A DNA stretch of 64,000 nucleotides from Curvibacter sp. CHRR-16 (lineage in GTDB: Bacteria > Pseudomonadota > Gammaproteobacteria > Burkholderiales > Burkholderiaceae_C), in assembly GCF_018474005.1 (NCBI RefSeq), contig NZ_JAHCSH010000001.1, forward strand, positions 124,001 to 188,000, in the 5' to 3' direction. The notes under the pieces are model-generated. The model was not told the DNA's origin, searched no databases, and saw only the letters and a list, made by a program, of their open reading frames with translations. Positions 17,297 through 26,881 of this stretch are shown piece by piece. The position numbers were made by a program, and so were the translations under genes. Position 1 is the stretch's first letter, and every line of letters starts with the position of its first letter.

Positions 17297-18063
17297 CGCT
17301 TCCTAAACGAGTGCTGGTATTGGGTGCAACAGGTGCAATAGGTTATGAAGTGGTATCCGCTCTTAAAACCGCAGGTGTTGATATTGTGGCCCATGGACGA
17401 GATGGGGAAAAACTTGAATCTATACGAGAAGAATTTTCGGTAGAAACGGTATCTTGTGCACTGAATCAAGAGGGCGAGCTGGCTCAAATAATTCAACATA
17501 TATCAGAAACGCCGTTTCTATTGGATGGATTGGTAAGTTGCTCGGGCGTGGTCAATTATCAAGAAATTGGTACGGTAAGCTTGGAAGCTCTTAGGGCGCA
17601 GTTTGATATTAATTTTGTGGCGCCATTCATGATTTCACAGGCAATATCTTCTAGGTTGAAGAAAGAAGAAACTCCAGGCTCCATTCTTCACATAGCGTCA
17701 TCTCTTGCCATCAGGTCGGCACCGCATACGGCAGGATATGCCGCAAGCAAAGCGGCTTTGTTGTCATCAGTCCGTTCTATGGCTATTGAGCTTGGCGCCA
17801 GTCAAATAAGAGTGAATGCATTGCTACCAGGACTGCTAGATACCAAGATGACCAGAGTTGTTCGACTGCACGAAGGAGAAATTCCTCCTGTTGGTGATGA
17901 GTTGAATGAGCGATTGAATCGTCAATTTGAAGAAGGCCGAAAATTCCATGTCCTTGGCAGATTGGGGCATCCGAAGGAAGTTGCCGATTCAGCCGTGCAT
18001 ATTTTGGGCGCATCGTGGATGACTGGGGCTGCCGTGAGTTTGGATGGTGGCGTTACGCTTTAG
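17293..18063 (+). CDS. short-chain dehydrogenase/reductase, AT-rich
   Basis: A 256-residue classical SDR. I take the ATG at 17293 (MTLPKRVLVLGATGAIG), which overlaps the preceding TGA as ATGA; a TTG nine bases upstream is less likely. The cofactor loop is GATGAIG, and the catalytic residues appear as the Ser in HIASSLAIRS plus YAASK, so it should be an active NAD(P)-dependent oxidoreductase. Coupling to the FolB-cupin protein and similar AT-rich composition mark the two as one acquired unit. The substrate is unknown; a pterin or a sugar-like polyol are guesses. Confidence 0.85.
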   Translation: MTLPKRVLVLGATGAIGYEVVSALKTAGVDIVAHGRDGEKLESIREEFSVETVSCALNQEGELAQIIQHISETPFLLDGLVSCSGVVNYQEIGTVSLEALRAQFDINFVAPFMISQAISSRLKKEETPGSILHIASSLAIRSAPHTAGYAASKAALLSSVRSMAIELGASQIRVNALLPGLLDTKMTRVVRLHEGEIPPVGDELNERLNRQFEEGRKFHVLGRLGHPKEVADSAVHILGASWMTGAAVSLDGGVTL

Positions 18064-18123
18064 GTGCGCCCTAGGTGGCTGCATTGGCTTTTAAATTTTT
18101 TTAATAACTTCTAATAATTGCCT

Positions 18124-18921
18124 ATGTCTACTCCACAACGCCCTTTGGTTCTGGTCACTGGTGCAGCCCAGCGCATTGGCAAGGCGGTCATCACCGCCTT
18201 TGCCGATGCGGGATACGACTGCTTGATTCACGCCAACCGCTCGCACGAGGCGGCGCTGGCTTTGCAGGATGATTTGCGCACACGTGGTGTGCAGGCCGAT
18301 GTACTGCTGCACGCCATCACCGATGCCAAGCTGGCCGCTCGCACCTTGTTGGATCACTGCGAGCAGCAGCTAGGCCGCTTGCCGCAGGCCAGTGTGCTGT
18401 GCGCAGCGTCGTATGACTTGGACCAGCCTGCCCAAGCCACCTTGCCCGATGTGACGGCGCAGTTGGAACTGAACTTTGTGTTTCCCACTGCCTACTGTGC
18501 TGATTTGGGCTGGCGTTTGTCGCAGCAAGCAGCCCGGCTCGCAGCGCAGCAGTCTTTGCCTGACACCAGCGTGACGCTGTTTACCGACTACAAGGTGGAG
18601 CGCCTCAATGGCGACTTTTTGTCTTACTCGGTGGCCAAGCACGCACTGCATGGCAACTTGCCCTACCTGTGCGTGGCCTATGCCCCTTATCTGCGGGTCA
18701 ATGCCATTGCCCCTGGCCCTGTGTTGGCAGCGCATGGTATGACGCAAGAGGCCTTGGACGCCTTGGTCGATGCCAGTTCGGTCAGTGGCCATCACCCTCG
18801 CATTCAAGACGTAGCGGCCACAGCGGTGTTTTTGGCCTCCAACCCTTCCCTGTATGGTCAGCACATCGTGGTCGATGCGGCTGCCCGTTACGACCGCAGC
18901 AGCGGTGAAGTGTGTTTATAA
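18124..18921 (+). CDS. SDR oxidoreductase, FolM/pteridine reductase-like
   Basis: A 265-residue SDR starting MSTPQRPLVLVTGAAQRIG, with YSVAK as the catalytic Tyr/Lys pair. VTGAAQRIGKA and the Arg in the glycine loop resemble dihydromonapterin reductase FolM and pteridine reductases. Base composition has returned to normal (36 of 60 G+C in the second line), so it is probably native and not part of the AT-rich pair. No good ribosome binding site precedes the ATG, and the preceding 60 bases are AT-rich. In related genomes I recall a folM-like gene beside folB, which could explain why a FolB-like gene sits here. Confidence 0.8.
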   Translation: MSTPQRPLVLVTGAAQRIGKAVITAFADAGYDCLIHANRSHEAALALQDDLRTRGVQADVLLHAITDAKLAARTLLDHCEQQLGRLPQASVLCAASYDLDQPAQATLPDVTAQLELNFVFPTAYCADLGWRLSQQAARLAAQQSLPDTSVTLFTDYKVERLNGDFLSYSVAKHALHGNLPYLCVAYAPYLRVNAIAPGPVLAAHGMTQEALDALVDASSVSGHHPRIQDVAATAVFLASNPSLYGQHIVVDAAARYDRSSGEVCL

Positions 18922-18961
18922 AAACGGTTCAGCCGCAGTGAACAGCAAGCGCTGTAGCCAT

Positions 18962-19984
18962 TCAAGAATGGACGCAGTCAAATGATTCGGTATCGACTTC
19001 TTGGCTGGTATGGGCGTCGTAGCGTGGCCCCGATACCGTGGCGTGGTTGATAAGGGCCTCCAACTGATCCATCTGCGCAGCGGACAGGCTCAGTTGGGCC
19101 GCGGCGGCGTTGTCTAACAAGTGCTGCCGTTGGGTCGTTCCTGGAATAGGAACAATGTGGGGTGCACGGTGTAGTAACCAAGCCAACGCCAGCTGGGCGG
19201 GGGTGCAAGCCGCTTCCTGTGCCATCACCCGGTAAGCGTCTAGCAACGCCACATTGGTGGGCCAATGTGCCGCTGTAAAGCGCGGCATGGCGCGGCGAAT
19301 GTCTTTGGCATCCAGTGACTGCGTGTCGTGCAGGGTGTCGCACAAAAAACCACGCCCGACTGGGCTGAACGCCACAAAGGTCACCCCCAGTTCACGGCAG
19401 GCATCGAGCACGGCGATTTCGGCATTGCGTGTCCACAGCGAGTATTCGGTTTGCACTGCGGCTATGGGGTGCACCGCATGGGCTTTGCGCAAGGTCGCGG
19501 CTGAAACCTCACTCAGTCCGATGCAACGGATTTTTCCTTGGCGTACCAAGTCGGCCAGTGCCCCCACACTGTCTTCGATGGGAACGCGCTTGTCCCAGCG
19601 GTGCAGGTAATAGAGGTCAATGACATCGGTTTGCAATCGGCGCAAGCTGTCTTCGCATTGCTGGCGCAGCGTGCTTGGGCGGCCATCGATGACGCGCTGC
19701 GGTTTGCCATCCACAGGCACTATGGCCATACCGCATTTGCTGGCCAGTGTGTAGCGCTGGCGGTGCTGTGCCAGCACCCGACCCAAGCGCTCTTCATTGC
19801 GACCACTGCCGTAGAGCGTGGCAGTGTCCAGCAGGGTGTAGCCCGCATCCAGGGCTTGCAGCAGCAGGCGTTCACCATCGGCTTCACTGGCAGCAGGGCC
19901 ATAGGCATGATCCAGATTCATACAGCCTAAGCCAATGGCACTGACAGTAAAGGGGCCTAAAGCGCGCTGTGGCATGGCAGACAT
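18962..19984 (-). CDS. aldo/keto reductase
   Basis: A 340-residue AKR starting MSAMPQRALGPFTV with AGGAG 6 bases upstream; the longer upstream frame is out of place inside ligC. Catalytic residues are visible as Asp and Tyr in DTATLYGSG, Lys in LASKCGM and His in YLHRWD. It would reduce aldehydes or ketones with NADPH. It starts 22 bases after ligC on the same strand and is therefore the likely last gene of the protocatechuate operon, perhaps handling the reactive semialdehyde intermediate or an aromatic aldehyde; this is inference. Confidence 0.87.
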   Translation of the reverse strand: MSAMPQRALGPFTVSAIGLGCMNLDHAYGPAASEADGERLLLQALDAGYTLLDTATLYGSGRNEERLGRVLAQHRQRYTLASKCGMAIVPVDGKPQRVIDGRPSTLRQQCEDSLRRLQTDVIDLYYLHRWDKRVPIEDSVGALADLVRQGKIRCIGLSEVSAATLRKAHAVHPIAAVQTEYSLWTRNAEIAVLDACRELGVTFVAFSPVGRGFLCDTLHDTQSLDAKDIRRAMPRFTAAHWPTNVALLDAYRVMAQEAACTPAQLALAWLLHRAPHIVPIPGTTQRQHLLDNAAAAQLSLSAAQMDQLEALINHATVSGPRYDAHTSQEVDTESFDCVHS

Positions 19985-20006
19985 GGGGGACTCCTGTAAA
20001 GGCAGA

Positions 20007-20957
20007 TTAGGCCTGAAGCTGCTGCTCCAGCTGGTGCAGCACCTGGTAGCAAGGCAACACCTGGGCCAGGCTGGCGTTGGGCTCGCGGCCTTCGCGGATG
20101 GCGGCGAAGAACTCGCGGTCTTGCAGCTCAATGCCGTTCATCGACACATCCACCTTGCTCACGTCGATCTTCTCTTCCTTGCCGTTGACCAGATCGTCAT
20201 AACGCGCGATGTAGGTCGCCGTGTCGCCGATGTAACGGAAGAAGGTGCCCAAAGGGCCATCGTTGTTGAATGACAGGCTCAGCGTGCAGATCGCGCCATT
20301 GGCCGCCTTGAGTTGGATGCTCATGTCCATGGCGATGCCCAGCGTGGGGTGGATCGGGCCTTGGATGGCATTGGCCTTCACGATGGGGCTGCCGCACTGG
20401 TAGGCGAACAGGTCGACCGTGTGCGCGGCGTGGTGCCACAGCAGATGGTCCGTCCAGCTACGCGGCTGACCCAGCGCGTTCATGTTGGTGCGGCGGAAGA
20501 AATAGGTCTGCACGTCCATCTGCTGGATGTTGAATTCACCGGCCTTGATCCTCTTGTGCACGTATTGGTGGCTGGGGTTGAAGCGACGCGTGTGGCCACA
20601 CATGGCCACCTTGCCGGTTTGCTTCTGCAAGGCCAAGACTTCTTCGCCTTCCTTCAGCACGTCGCACAGCGGAATTTCCACCTGCACGTGCTTGCCGGCC
20701 TCAAGGCAGGCCTTGGTCTGCGCGGCATGCATCTGCGTGGGCGTGCACAGGATCACCGCATCGACTTCCTTGATCTTCAGGCTGTCGGCCAGCTCGGTGG
20801 TGACGTGTTGGATGCCGTATTTGTCGGCCACTTCCCGGGTCTTGTCCAAATCGCGGCTGATCAGGGACACGACTTCCACATCCTTGATGTTTTTGATGCC
20901 GTCCAGGTGCTTGATACCGAAAGCGCCGGCACCGGCGAGTGCAACTTTGATCGTCAT
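20007..20957 (-). CDS. ligC: 4-carboxy-2-hydroxymuconate-6-semialdehyde dehydrogenase
   Basis: A 316-residue Gfo/Idh/MocA-type oxidoreductase (MTIKVALAGAGAFGIKHLDGI; EIPLCDVLKEGEE with the family substrate-site region; HTRRFNPSHQYVH). The sequence and position right after ligA-ligB identify it as LigC/PmdC, which oxidises the ring-cleavage product, in its hemiacetal form, to 2-pyrone-4,6-dicarboxylate with NADP. It starts 13 bases after ligB and belongs to the same operon. The symbol pmdC is used in Comamonas. Confidence 0.93.
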   Translation of the reverse strand: MTIKVALAGAGAFGIKHLDGIKNIKDVEVVSLISRDLDKTREVADKYGIQHVTTELADSLKIKEVDAVILCTPTQMHAAQTKACLEAGKHVQVEIPLCDVLKEGEEVLALQKQTGKVAMCGHTRRFNPSHQYVHKRIKAGEFNIQQMDVQTYFFRRTNMNALGQPRSWTDHLLWHHAAHTVDLFAYQCGSPIVKANAIQGPIHPTLGIAMDMSIQLKAANGAICTLSLSFNNDGPLGTFFRYIGDTATYIARYDDLVNGKEEKIDVSKVDVSMNGIELQDREFFAAIREGREPNASLAQVLPCYQVLHQLEQQLQA

Positions 20958-20970
20958 AGTGAATATCCTT

Positions 20971-21843
<873 letters not shown>

Positions 21844-22287
21844 TCAATCCTTTTTGGCCTGGCTGGCTTTGCCTTGCGGCTGACGGTGAGCCTGTGCGTC
21901 ACCGTCTTCACCAATGTAACGATTGCCTTCTATCGAGCGTCCCCCGCCAACCATCATGGCGCGGTATTCGTCTTCGGTCATACCGGTCATGGAGCCTGCC
22001 ATTTGCTGGAAACTTTTGCCATCGGTAGCACCTATCTTGGCCAAAAAGTAGATGTTCCCACCCGTACGCATGCACCAGTTCAGGTCTCTTGCCAGTACCG
22101 CTTGCTTTTGCTCTTCAGTCATAGCCCATTCGTCCAGATAGGCGCGTTCGTTGGCTTTGAACCGATCTCTGTTTTCTGCTTTCATCAGGCTCATGCAGAA
22201 CTGGTTGAGCCAGTAGCCTTTGCGTGATTGCTCGGCATCAAAAATGATGGTGCCGGGCACGTCCTTGTAGGGTTTTTCTAATGACAT
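21844..22287 (-). CDS. ligA: protocatechuate 4,5-dioxygenase alpha subunit
   Basis: A 147-residue small subunit (PGTIIFDAEQSRKGYWLNQFCMSLMKAENRDRF; NWCMRTGGNIYFLAKIGATDGKSFQ). LigA is a helical subunit that caps the active site of LigB. It starts one base beyond the stop of the pyrone hydrolase gene, and ligB follows after three bases. The C-terminal 30 residues are polar and lysine-rich, longer than the core fold needs. Confidence 0.95.
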   Translation of the reverse strand: MSLEKPYKDVPGTIIFDAEQSRKGYWLNQFCMSLMKAENRDRFKANERAYLDEWAMTEEQKQAVLARDLNWCMRTGGNIYFLAKIGATDGKSFQQMAGSMTGMTEDEYRAMMVGGGRSIEGNRYIGEDGDAQAHRQPQGKASQAKKD

Positions 22288-22288
22288 C

Positions 22289-23221
22289 TTAGATTTCCTC
22301 TGGCCAATAGAGCCGCATCGGATTGGTTACCAGCAGCTTCTTTTGCAGCTCTGCTGTTGGGGCTATGTGCGGTATGAAATCCACCAGCAGGCCGTCATCG
22401 GGCATGTGGTCTTTCAGGTTGGGGTGCGGCCAGTCGGTGCCCCACAGCACGCGATCAGGGAACTCCTGCACGATCTTGCGCGCAAAGGGCACCACGTCTT
22501 TGTACGCGGCCTGTTCGCCGTTCAAGGCCTTGGGGCCGGTCACCGACAAACGCTCGGGGCAACTTACCTTGCTCCACACATTTTTGTGTTCGCGCATGAA
22601 CTTGAGGAAGAGCGCGAACTCGGGGCCGTCCACGGGCTTGCTCACATCGGGGCGGCCCATGTGGTCCACCACCACCGTGGTGGGTAGCGCAGTGAAGAAG
22701 TCCCACAGCTCAGGTAGGTCCACGGCCTCGAAATAGATCACCACATGCCAGCCCAGCTTGGCGATACGGCCCGCAATCTCCATGAGCTCGTCCTTGGGCG
22801 TGAAGTCCACCAGACGTTTGACGAAGTTGAAGCGCACGCCGCGCACGCCGGCCGCGTGCAGCGTTTGCAGTTCCTCATCGCTCACGCTGCGTTTGACCGT
22901 GGCCACGCCGCGCGCTTTGCCGTTGGACGACAGGCAGGCATCGACCAGCGCGCGGTTGTCCGCGCCATGGCAGGTGGCTTGCACGATCACATTGCGCGAG
23001 AAGCCCAGGTGATCACGCAGCGCAAAGAGCTGGGACTTGCTGGCATCGCAGGGCGTGTACTTGCGCTCAGGCGCGTAGGGAAACTCAGCACCCGGGCCAA
23101 ACACGTGGCAGTGGGCATCCACCGCCCCTGCGGGCAACTGGAAACGGGGTTGGGACGGCTGGGCGTACCAATCGAGCCAACCGTTCGTCTTCAGAAAATT
23201 GTCAGTGGTCAATTGGGTCAT
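22289..23221 (-). CDS. ligI: 2-pyrone-4,6-dicarboxylate hydrolase
   Basis: A 310-residue amidohydrolase (VDAHCHVFGPGAEFPYAPERKY near residue 34; VVDHMGRPD; LWGTDWPHPNLKDHMPDDG near 260). These are the LigI signatures, including the HxH pair and the TDWPHP motif carrying the catalytic Asp. It hydrolyses the pyrone to 4-oxalomesaconate, the third step of the 4,5-cleavage pathway. It is followed directly by ligA and preceded by dctP with an 8-base gap. It is called pmdD in Comamonas. Confidence 0.94.
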   Translation of the reverse strand: MTQLTTDNFLKTNGWLDWYAQPSQPRFQLPAGAVDAHCHVFGPGAEFPYAPERKYTPCDASKSQLFALRDHLGFSRNVIVQATCHGADNRALVDACLSSNGKARGVATVKRSVSDEELQTLHAAGVRGVRFNFVKRLVDFTPKDELMEIAGRIAKLGWHVVIYFEAVDLPELWDFFTALPTTVVVDHMGRPDVSKPVDGPEFALFLKFMREHKNVWSKVSCPERLSVTGPKALNGEQAAYKDVVPFARKIVQEFPDRVLWGTDWPHPNLKDHMPDDGLLVDFIPHIAPTAELQKKLLVTNPMRLYWPEEI

Positions 23222-23229
23222 AGTGGGGC

Positions 23230-24255
23230 CTACTTGCTAGCGCTGTATTTGGCGATGAGAGCACGGGCGTCGTCCAGCATCTTTTGGCCATCCATGCCTT
23301 TGCCATTCATCTCTTTCACCCACTCTGCTGCGAGTTTGTTGCCCAGTGCCTTCCACTGCACCAGTTCGGTCGCTGAAATCATGTTGATTGCCGCTTGGTT
23401 CACCAGTTTTTTGCCATCCACATCGGCTTGTAAAAAGGCTTTGCCAGCTCCTGCGGACGCTGCCTGACCTGAATTGGCATCGATCACCTTCTTCAAGTCT
23501 GCAGGCAATGCGTCATACTTGGCTTTGTTCATCGCCAACACAAAAGTGGATGTGTAGAACGCTGGTTCCGCCGGATCAGTCTCTGAGTGGTACTTCACCA
23601 GCTCGTGAATTTTGACTGCGGGAACCACTTCATAAGGCACGACGGCTCCGTCGATCACCCCCTTGGACAAGGCATCACCCACTTGCGGCACGGGCATGCT
23701 CACCGGCGTGGCCCCCAGCATAGCGATGAATTTATTGGTCAATCGCGTAGGGGCACGCAGCTTGAGGCCGCGAAGATCGGCCATGGTTTTGATCGGTTTT
23801 TTGGTCATGTGAAAGACGCCATCACCGTGCACGTGGAAAACGAGAGGTTTGACATCCTTGAACTCATTGGCGCTGTGGATTTGGGCGTAATCCCAGAGCG
23901 CCTTACTGGTTCCTTCGGGGCTCTGCATCATGAATGGCAGTTCAAACGCTTCCAACGATGGAAAACGCCCTGCGGTGTAGCCAGGCAAAGTCCAAATGAT
24001 GTCTACCACACCATCCCGAACTTGTTCAAACAACTGTGGAGGAGTGCCGCCCAACTGCATTGAAGAGTAGATCTGGCACTTCATGCGGTTATTGGACTCT
24101 TTGGCGATTTTGTCGCACCAAGGATTGATGAACAGCGTCTGCGCCGCAGAGGTAGCGGGCAGAAAGTGGTGAACTTTGAGGGTAACTTCTTGAGCCATGG
24201 CGTTGTGTGCCAACAAGCCCCAACCGACAGAGGCAAGAATGCGTCGAAATTTCAT
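23230..24255 (-). CDS. TRAP transporter solute-binding protein (DctP family)
   Basis: A 341-residue periplasmic receptor with a signal peptide (MKFRRILASVGWGLLAHNAMA, cleavage likely after AMA). DctP-type features include TLKVHHFLPATS at the mature start and the ligand-carboxylate Arg region GLKLRAPTRLTN near 170. The downstream TGAVVPYE-type segment reads IDGAVVPYEVVPAVK. With the two membrane genes upstream it forms a complete TRAP system. Position inside the protocatechuate operon suggests uptake of protocatechuate or a related aromatic or dicarboxylic acid. Composition looks less GC-rich than the flanking lig genes. Confidence 0.92.
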   Translation of the reverse strand: MKFRRILASVGWGLLAHNAMAQEVTLKVHHFLPATSAAQTLFINPWCDKIAKESNNRMKCQIYSSMQLGGTPPQLFEQVRDGVVDIIWTLPGYTAGRFPSLEAFELPFMMQSPEGTSKALWDYAQIHSANEFKDVKPLVFHVHGDGVFHMTKKPIKTMADLRGLKLRAPTRLTNKFIAMLGATPVSMPVPQVGDALSKGVIDGAVVPYEVVPAVKIHELVKYHSETDPAEPAFYTSTFVLAMNKAKYDALPADLKKVIDANSGQAASAGAGKAFLQADVDGKKLVNQAAINMISATELVQWKALGNKLAAEWVKEMNGKGMDGQKMLDDARALIAKYSASK

Positions 24256-24272
24256 GTTTGTCTCCTAGTTAT

Positions 24273-25595
24273 TTACGTCAAGATTTGCACCAACCACAGG
24301 GTCAGCACAGGGAACATGATGAGCAGGGTCAACCGAATAGCATCGGTCAACAAAAAGGGAATTACGCCTTTGTAGGTCTCCACCATCGGGACATCGCGTG
24401 CCAAGCCGTTCATGATGTAGACGTTCAGTCCCACGGGGGGGAAGATCATTCCGATCTCGCATACCGTCAGGATTAGGATGCCGAACCACAGCGCCTTATC
24501 TGATACCTCCAAGCCCATGAAGTCCATCCCCATAATCACTGGGAACAGTGTTGGCACGGTCAGCAAGATCATGCTCATCTCATCCATGACGCAGCCGAGA
24601 ATGACGTAGAACACCATGATGCCCGCCATGACTATCATGGGCGATAGCTGCAGATGGCTCACCACGTCGGCCAATTGGCGCGGCAACTGTGACAAGGCCA
24701 AAGAGGCGTTAATCATGTCAGCGCCGATGAAGATCAGAAAAATCATACCGCTGGTCTGCGCGGTCGTACGCACTGCGGCGACCATCTTTTCACGGTTGAT
24801 TTCGCCGCGTACCAGTGTGATGCCCAGCGTCAGCACCACGCCAATGGCAGCACCCTCGGTGGCGGTGAACAAGCCGCCATAAATACCACCAAACACCACC
24901 GCAAAAATGGCCACGATAGGCCACACCCGCAACCCGGCTTGCAGCACTTCGCTGGCCGATGCAGTTTTTGCAGCAGGTGCCTGCTCGGGATGCATGCGCA
25001 CCACCACAGCAATCGCAATCAGGTAGCCGATGGCAGCCAGCAGCGCAGGTACGTAGGCCGCTAAAAACATCTTGGTGATGTTCTGCTCAGTCAAGATGGC
25101 GTAAACCATCAGCGTTACTGAGGGTGGCAGCAGTACCCCCATGGTGCCACCTGTGGCCAGCGCGGCGGTGGCCAAACGGCCACTGTATCCAATGCGGCGC
25201 ATTTGCGGGTATGCCACTTGGGCGATGGTGGCGGTCGTCGCCACGGTAGAACCCGAGATAGAGCCAAATGCTGCACAGGCGAGCACACCCGCCATGGCCA
25301 TACCGCCTCGAAAACGGCCCAACACGGCATTGGCGAAATCAAAGAGTGCTTTAGCCATTCCCCCCTGCACCGCCAACCCACCCATTAACATGAACAGCGG
25401 AATGACGGACAGGTCATACACCGATACCCGAGCGTAGACCGCCCCTTTGAGATGAGATAGCAGCGGATACCAGCCAGACAGCATCCAATAGCCCACAGCG
25501 CCGGGTACAAACATGGCCACTGCGATGGGAACACGCACCGTCATCAACAGCAGCATGGCTCCAAACATTGCCAAACCAATCGCCATGGTGCTCAT
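24273..25595 (-). CDS. TRAP transporter large membrane subunit (DctM family)
   Basis: A 440-residue integral membrane protein of about 12 helices. I take the start at MSTMAIGLAMFGAM, whose ATG overlaps the TGA of the small subunit (ATGA). DctM features include MLMGGLAVQGGMAKALFDFANAVLG, the GGTMGVLLPPSVTLMVYA loop and VNVYIMNGLARDVPM-like ending. It catalyses sodium-driven solute movement with DctQ and the periplasmic receptor. It is cotranscribed between the DctQ and DctP genes. Confidence 0.93.
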   Translation of the reverse strand: MSTMAIGLAMFGAMLLLMTVRVPIAVAMFVPGAVGYWMLSGWYPLLSHLKGAVYARVSVYDLSVIPLFMLMGGLAVQGGMAKALFDFANAVLGRFRGGMAMAGVLACAAFGSISGSTVATTATIAQVAYPQMRRIGYSGRLATAALATGGTMGVLLPPSVTLMVYAILTEQNITKMFLAAYVPALLAAIGYLIAIAVVVRMHPEQAPAAKTASASEVLQAGLRVWPIVAIFAVVFGGIYGGLFTATEGAAIGVVLTLGITLVRGEINREKMVAAVRTTAQTSGMIFLIFIGADMINASLALSQLPRQLADVVSHLQLSPMIVMAGIMVFYVILGCVMDEMSMILLTVPTLFPVIMGMDFMGLEVSDKALWFGILILTVCEIGMIFPPVGLNVYIMNGLARDVPMVETYKGVIPFLLTDAIRLTLLIMFPVLTLWLVQILT

Positions 25596-26113
25596 ACAGT
25601 CGCTCTTCCATCGACGTGCTGCATGCGGTGCAGTTGTACCAAACCAATCAGCACGCACAAACCCAGACCTGGGAGCATGAGCAAGTAAGGAATCCACAGG
25701 GGCAGATCCATTAGCATCGATCGTTCACCCGCAGAGTGGATATCCAAGCCACCGACCGCCACGCGCCACAGCACCAAAGCCATCACGCTGGTGTACAGCA
25801 GCACGCCCAGTGTGTCCATGCGATGCTGGGTGCGCGCACTGGCCCCAGTCGTGAAAAAGTCCACGATGATGTTGGCGCTTCGGTACTGTGTGAACGGCAT
25901 GAACGATGCCACTACTACCGCACCACCTAGCTGCACCAGCTCGACGTCGCCCAATATGGGGTAGGCAAAAAAGGCGCGCCCAATGACGCTGAACGTGGTC
26001 ATGCATGCAATGGCCAGAAGCACCAGTGCGCCAACCGCGGCACTGGCATCGCACAAGCGCTCAAGCCAGTCTCTGGCTTGCGGCGGCGCACTCTCGCTCA
26101 ATATGTTGGTCAT
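25592..26113 (-). CDS. TRAP transporter small membrane subunit (DctQ family)
   Basis: A 173-residue protein with four hydrophobic helices (about 28-48, 60-78, 98-118, 140-160) and the DctQ-type segments MTTFSVIGRAFFAYPILGDVELVQLGGAVVVASFMPFTQ. It supports the large subunit in the TRAP complex. It starts 83 bases after pmdF, the widest gap within the operon, so a secondary promoter there is possible. Confidence 0.9.
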   Translation of the reverse strand: MTNILSESAPPQARDWLERLCDASAAVGALVLLAIACMTTFSVIGRAFFAYPILGDVELVQLGGAVVVASFMPFTQYRSANIIVDFFTTGASARTQHRMDTLGVLLYTSVMALVLWRVAVGGLDIHSAGERSMLMDLPLWIPYLLMLPGLGLCVLIGLVQLHRMQHVDGRATV

Positions 26114-26196
26114 CTTGTCTCCTCATTTTTAGTGCTTGTCTTGAGACCCTGCTGTGCCGGTACGTTGCCAGCAGATTGCTGCAGGGGCCTCCGGAT

Positions 26197-26880
26197 TCAG
26201 TCGATGTAGCGCAGTCCTTTTTTTTCCAGCGATTCGCGCATCTTGTACATGTCCAAGCCCAGCACGCCGCTGGCCAGTTTGGCGCGCTTCTCACCTTCAA
26301 AGCTTTCTCGTTTCTGCGCTGCTTGCAGCGTTTCTACGGCACGGGATGCAGGCACGCACACCACGCCGTCATCGTCGGCCACGATCACGTCGCCAGGGGT
26401 CACTAGCATGCCAGCGCACACCACCGGGATGTTGACGGAACCAATGGTCTCTTTGATACAGCCCTTGCTGGAAATGCACTTGCTCCATACCGGAAAGTTC
26501 ATCTCGTTGAGCGTGCGCACATCGCGCACACCCGCATCAATGATGAGCGCCCGCGCGCCACGTGCCTGAAAGGAAGTGGCCAGCAAATCGCCAAAATAAC
26601 CATCGGTGCATTCGGCCGTAATGGCGGCAACCACGATGTCACCTGCTTGAATCTGTTCTGCCACGACGTGCATCATCCAGTTGTCGCCGGGGTGCAGAAG
26701 CACGGTCACGGCGGTACCACTGACCTGCACGCCTGTCTGTATAGGCCGCATATAGGGTTTGAGCAAACCCACGCGGCCCATGGACTCGTGCACGGTGGCC
26801 GAGCCAAGGGCGGCTAGGCCGTCGGCGGCTGCTCGGTCAGCGCGGGTGATGTTGCGGTAGACAACGCCTAGTTCATACAT
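26197..26880 (-). CDS. ligK: 4-carboxy-4-hydroxy-2-oxoadipate aldolase
   Basis: A 227-residue class II aldolase of the RraA-like/HMG aldolase fold ([82 protein letters not shown]). The GVRD region holds the catalytic Arg and metal-binding Asp. It splits the last intermediate into pyruvate and oxaloacetate. Its start is one base after the hydratase stop. It is called pmdF in Comamonas and ligK in Sphingobium. Confidence 0.93.
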   Translation of the reverse strand: MYELGVVYRNITRADRAAADGLAALGSATVHESMGRVGLLKPYMRPIQTGVQVSGTAVTVLLHPGDNWMMHVVAEQIQAGDIVVAAITAECTDGYFGDLLATSFQARGARALIIDAGVRDVRTLNEMNFPVWSKCISSKGCIKETIGSVNIPVVCAGMLVTPGDVIVADDDGVVCVPASRAVETLQAAQKRESFEGEKRAKLASGVLGLDMYKMRESLEKKGLRYID

Positions 26881-26881
26881 A

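Noticed and set aside
26114..26196. Possible hairpins in the gap between dctQ and the aldolase gene
   Set aside because: CTGCTG/CAGCAG pairing is imperfect with no T tract; not enough for a terminator or attenuator.
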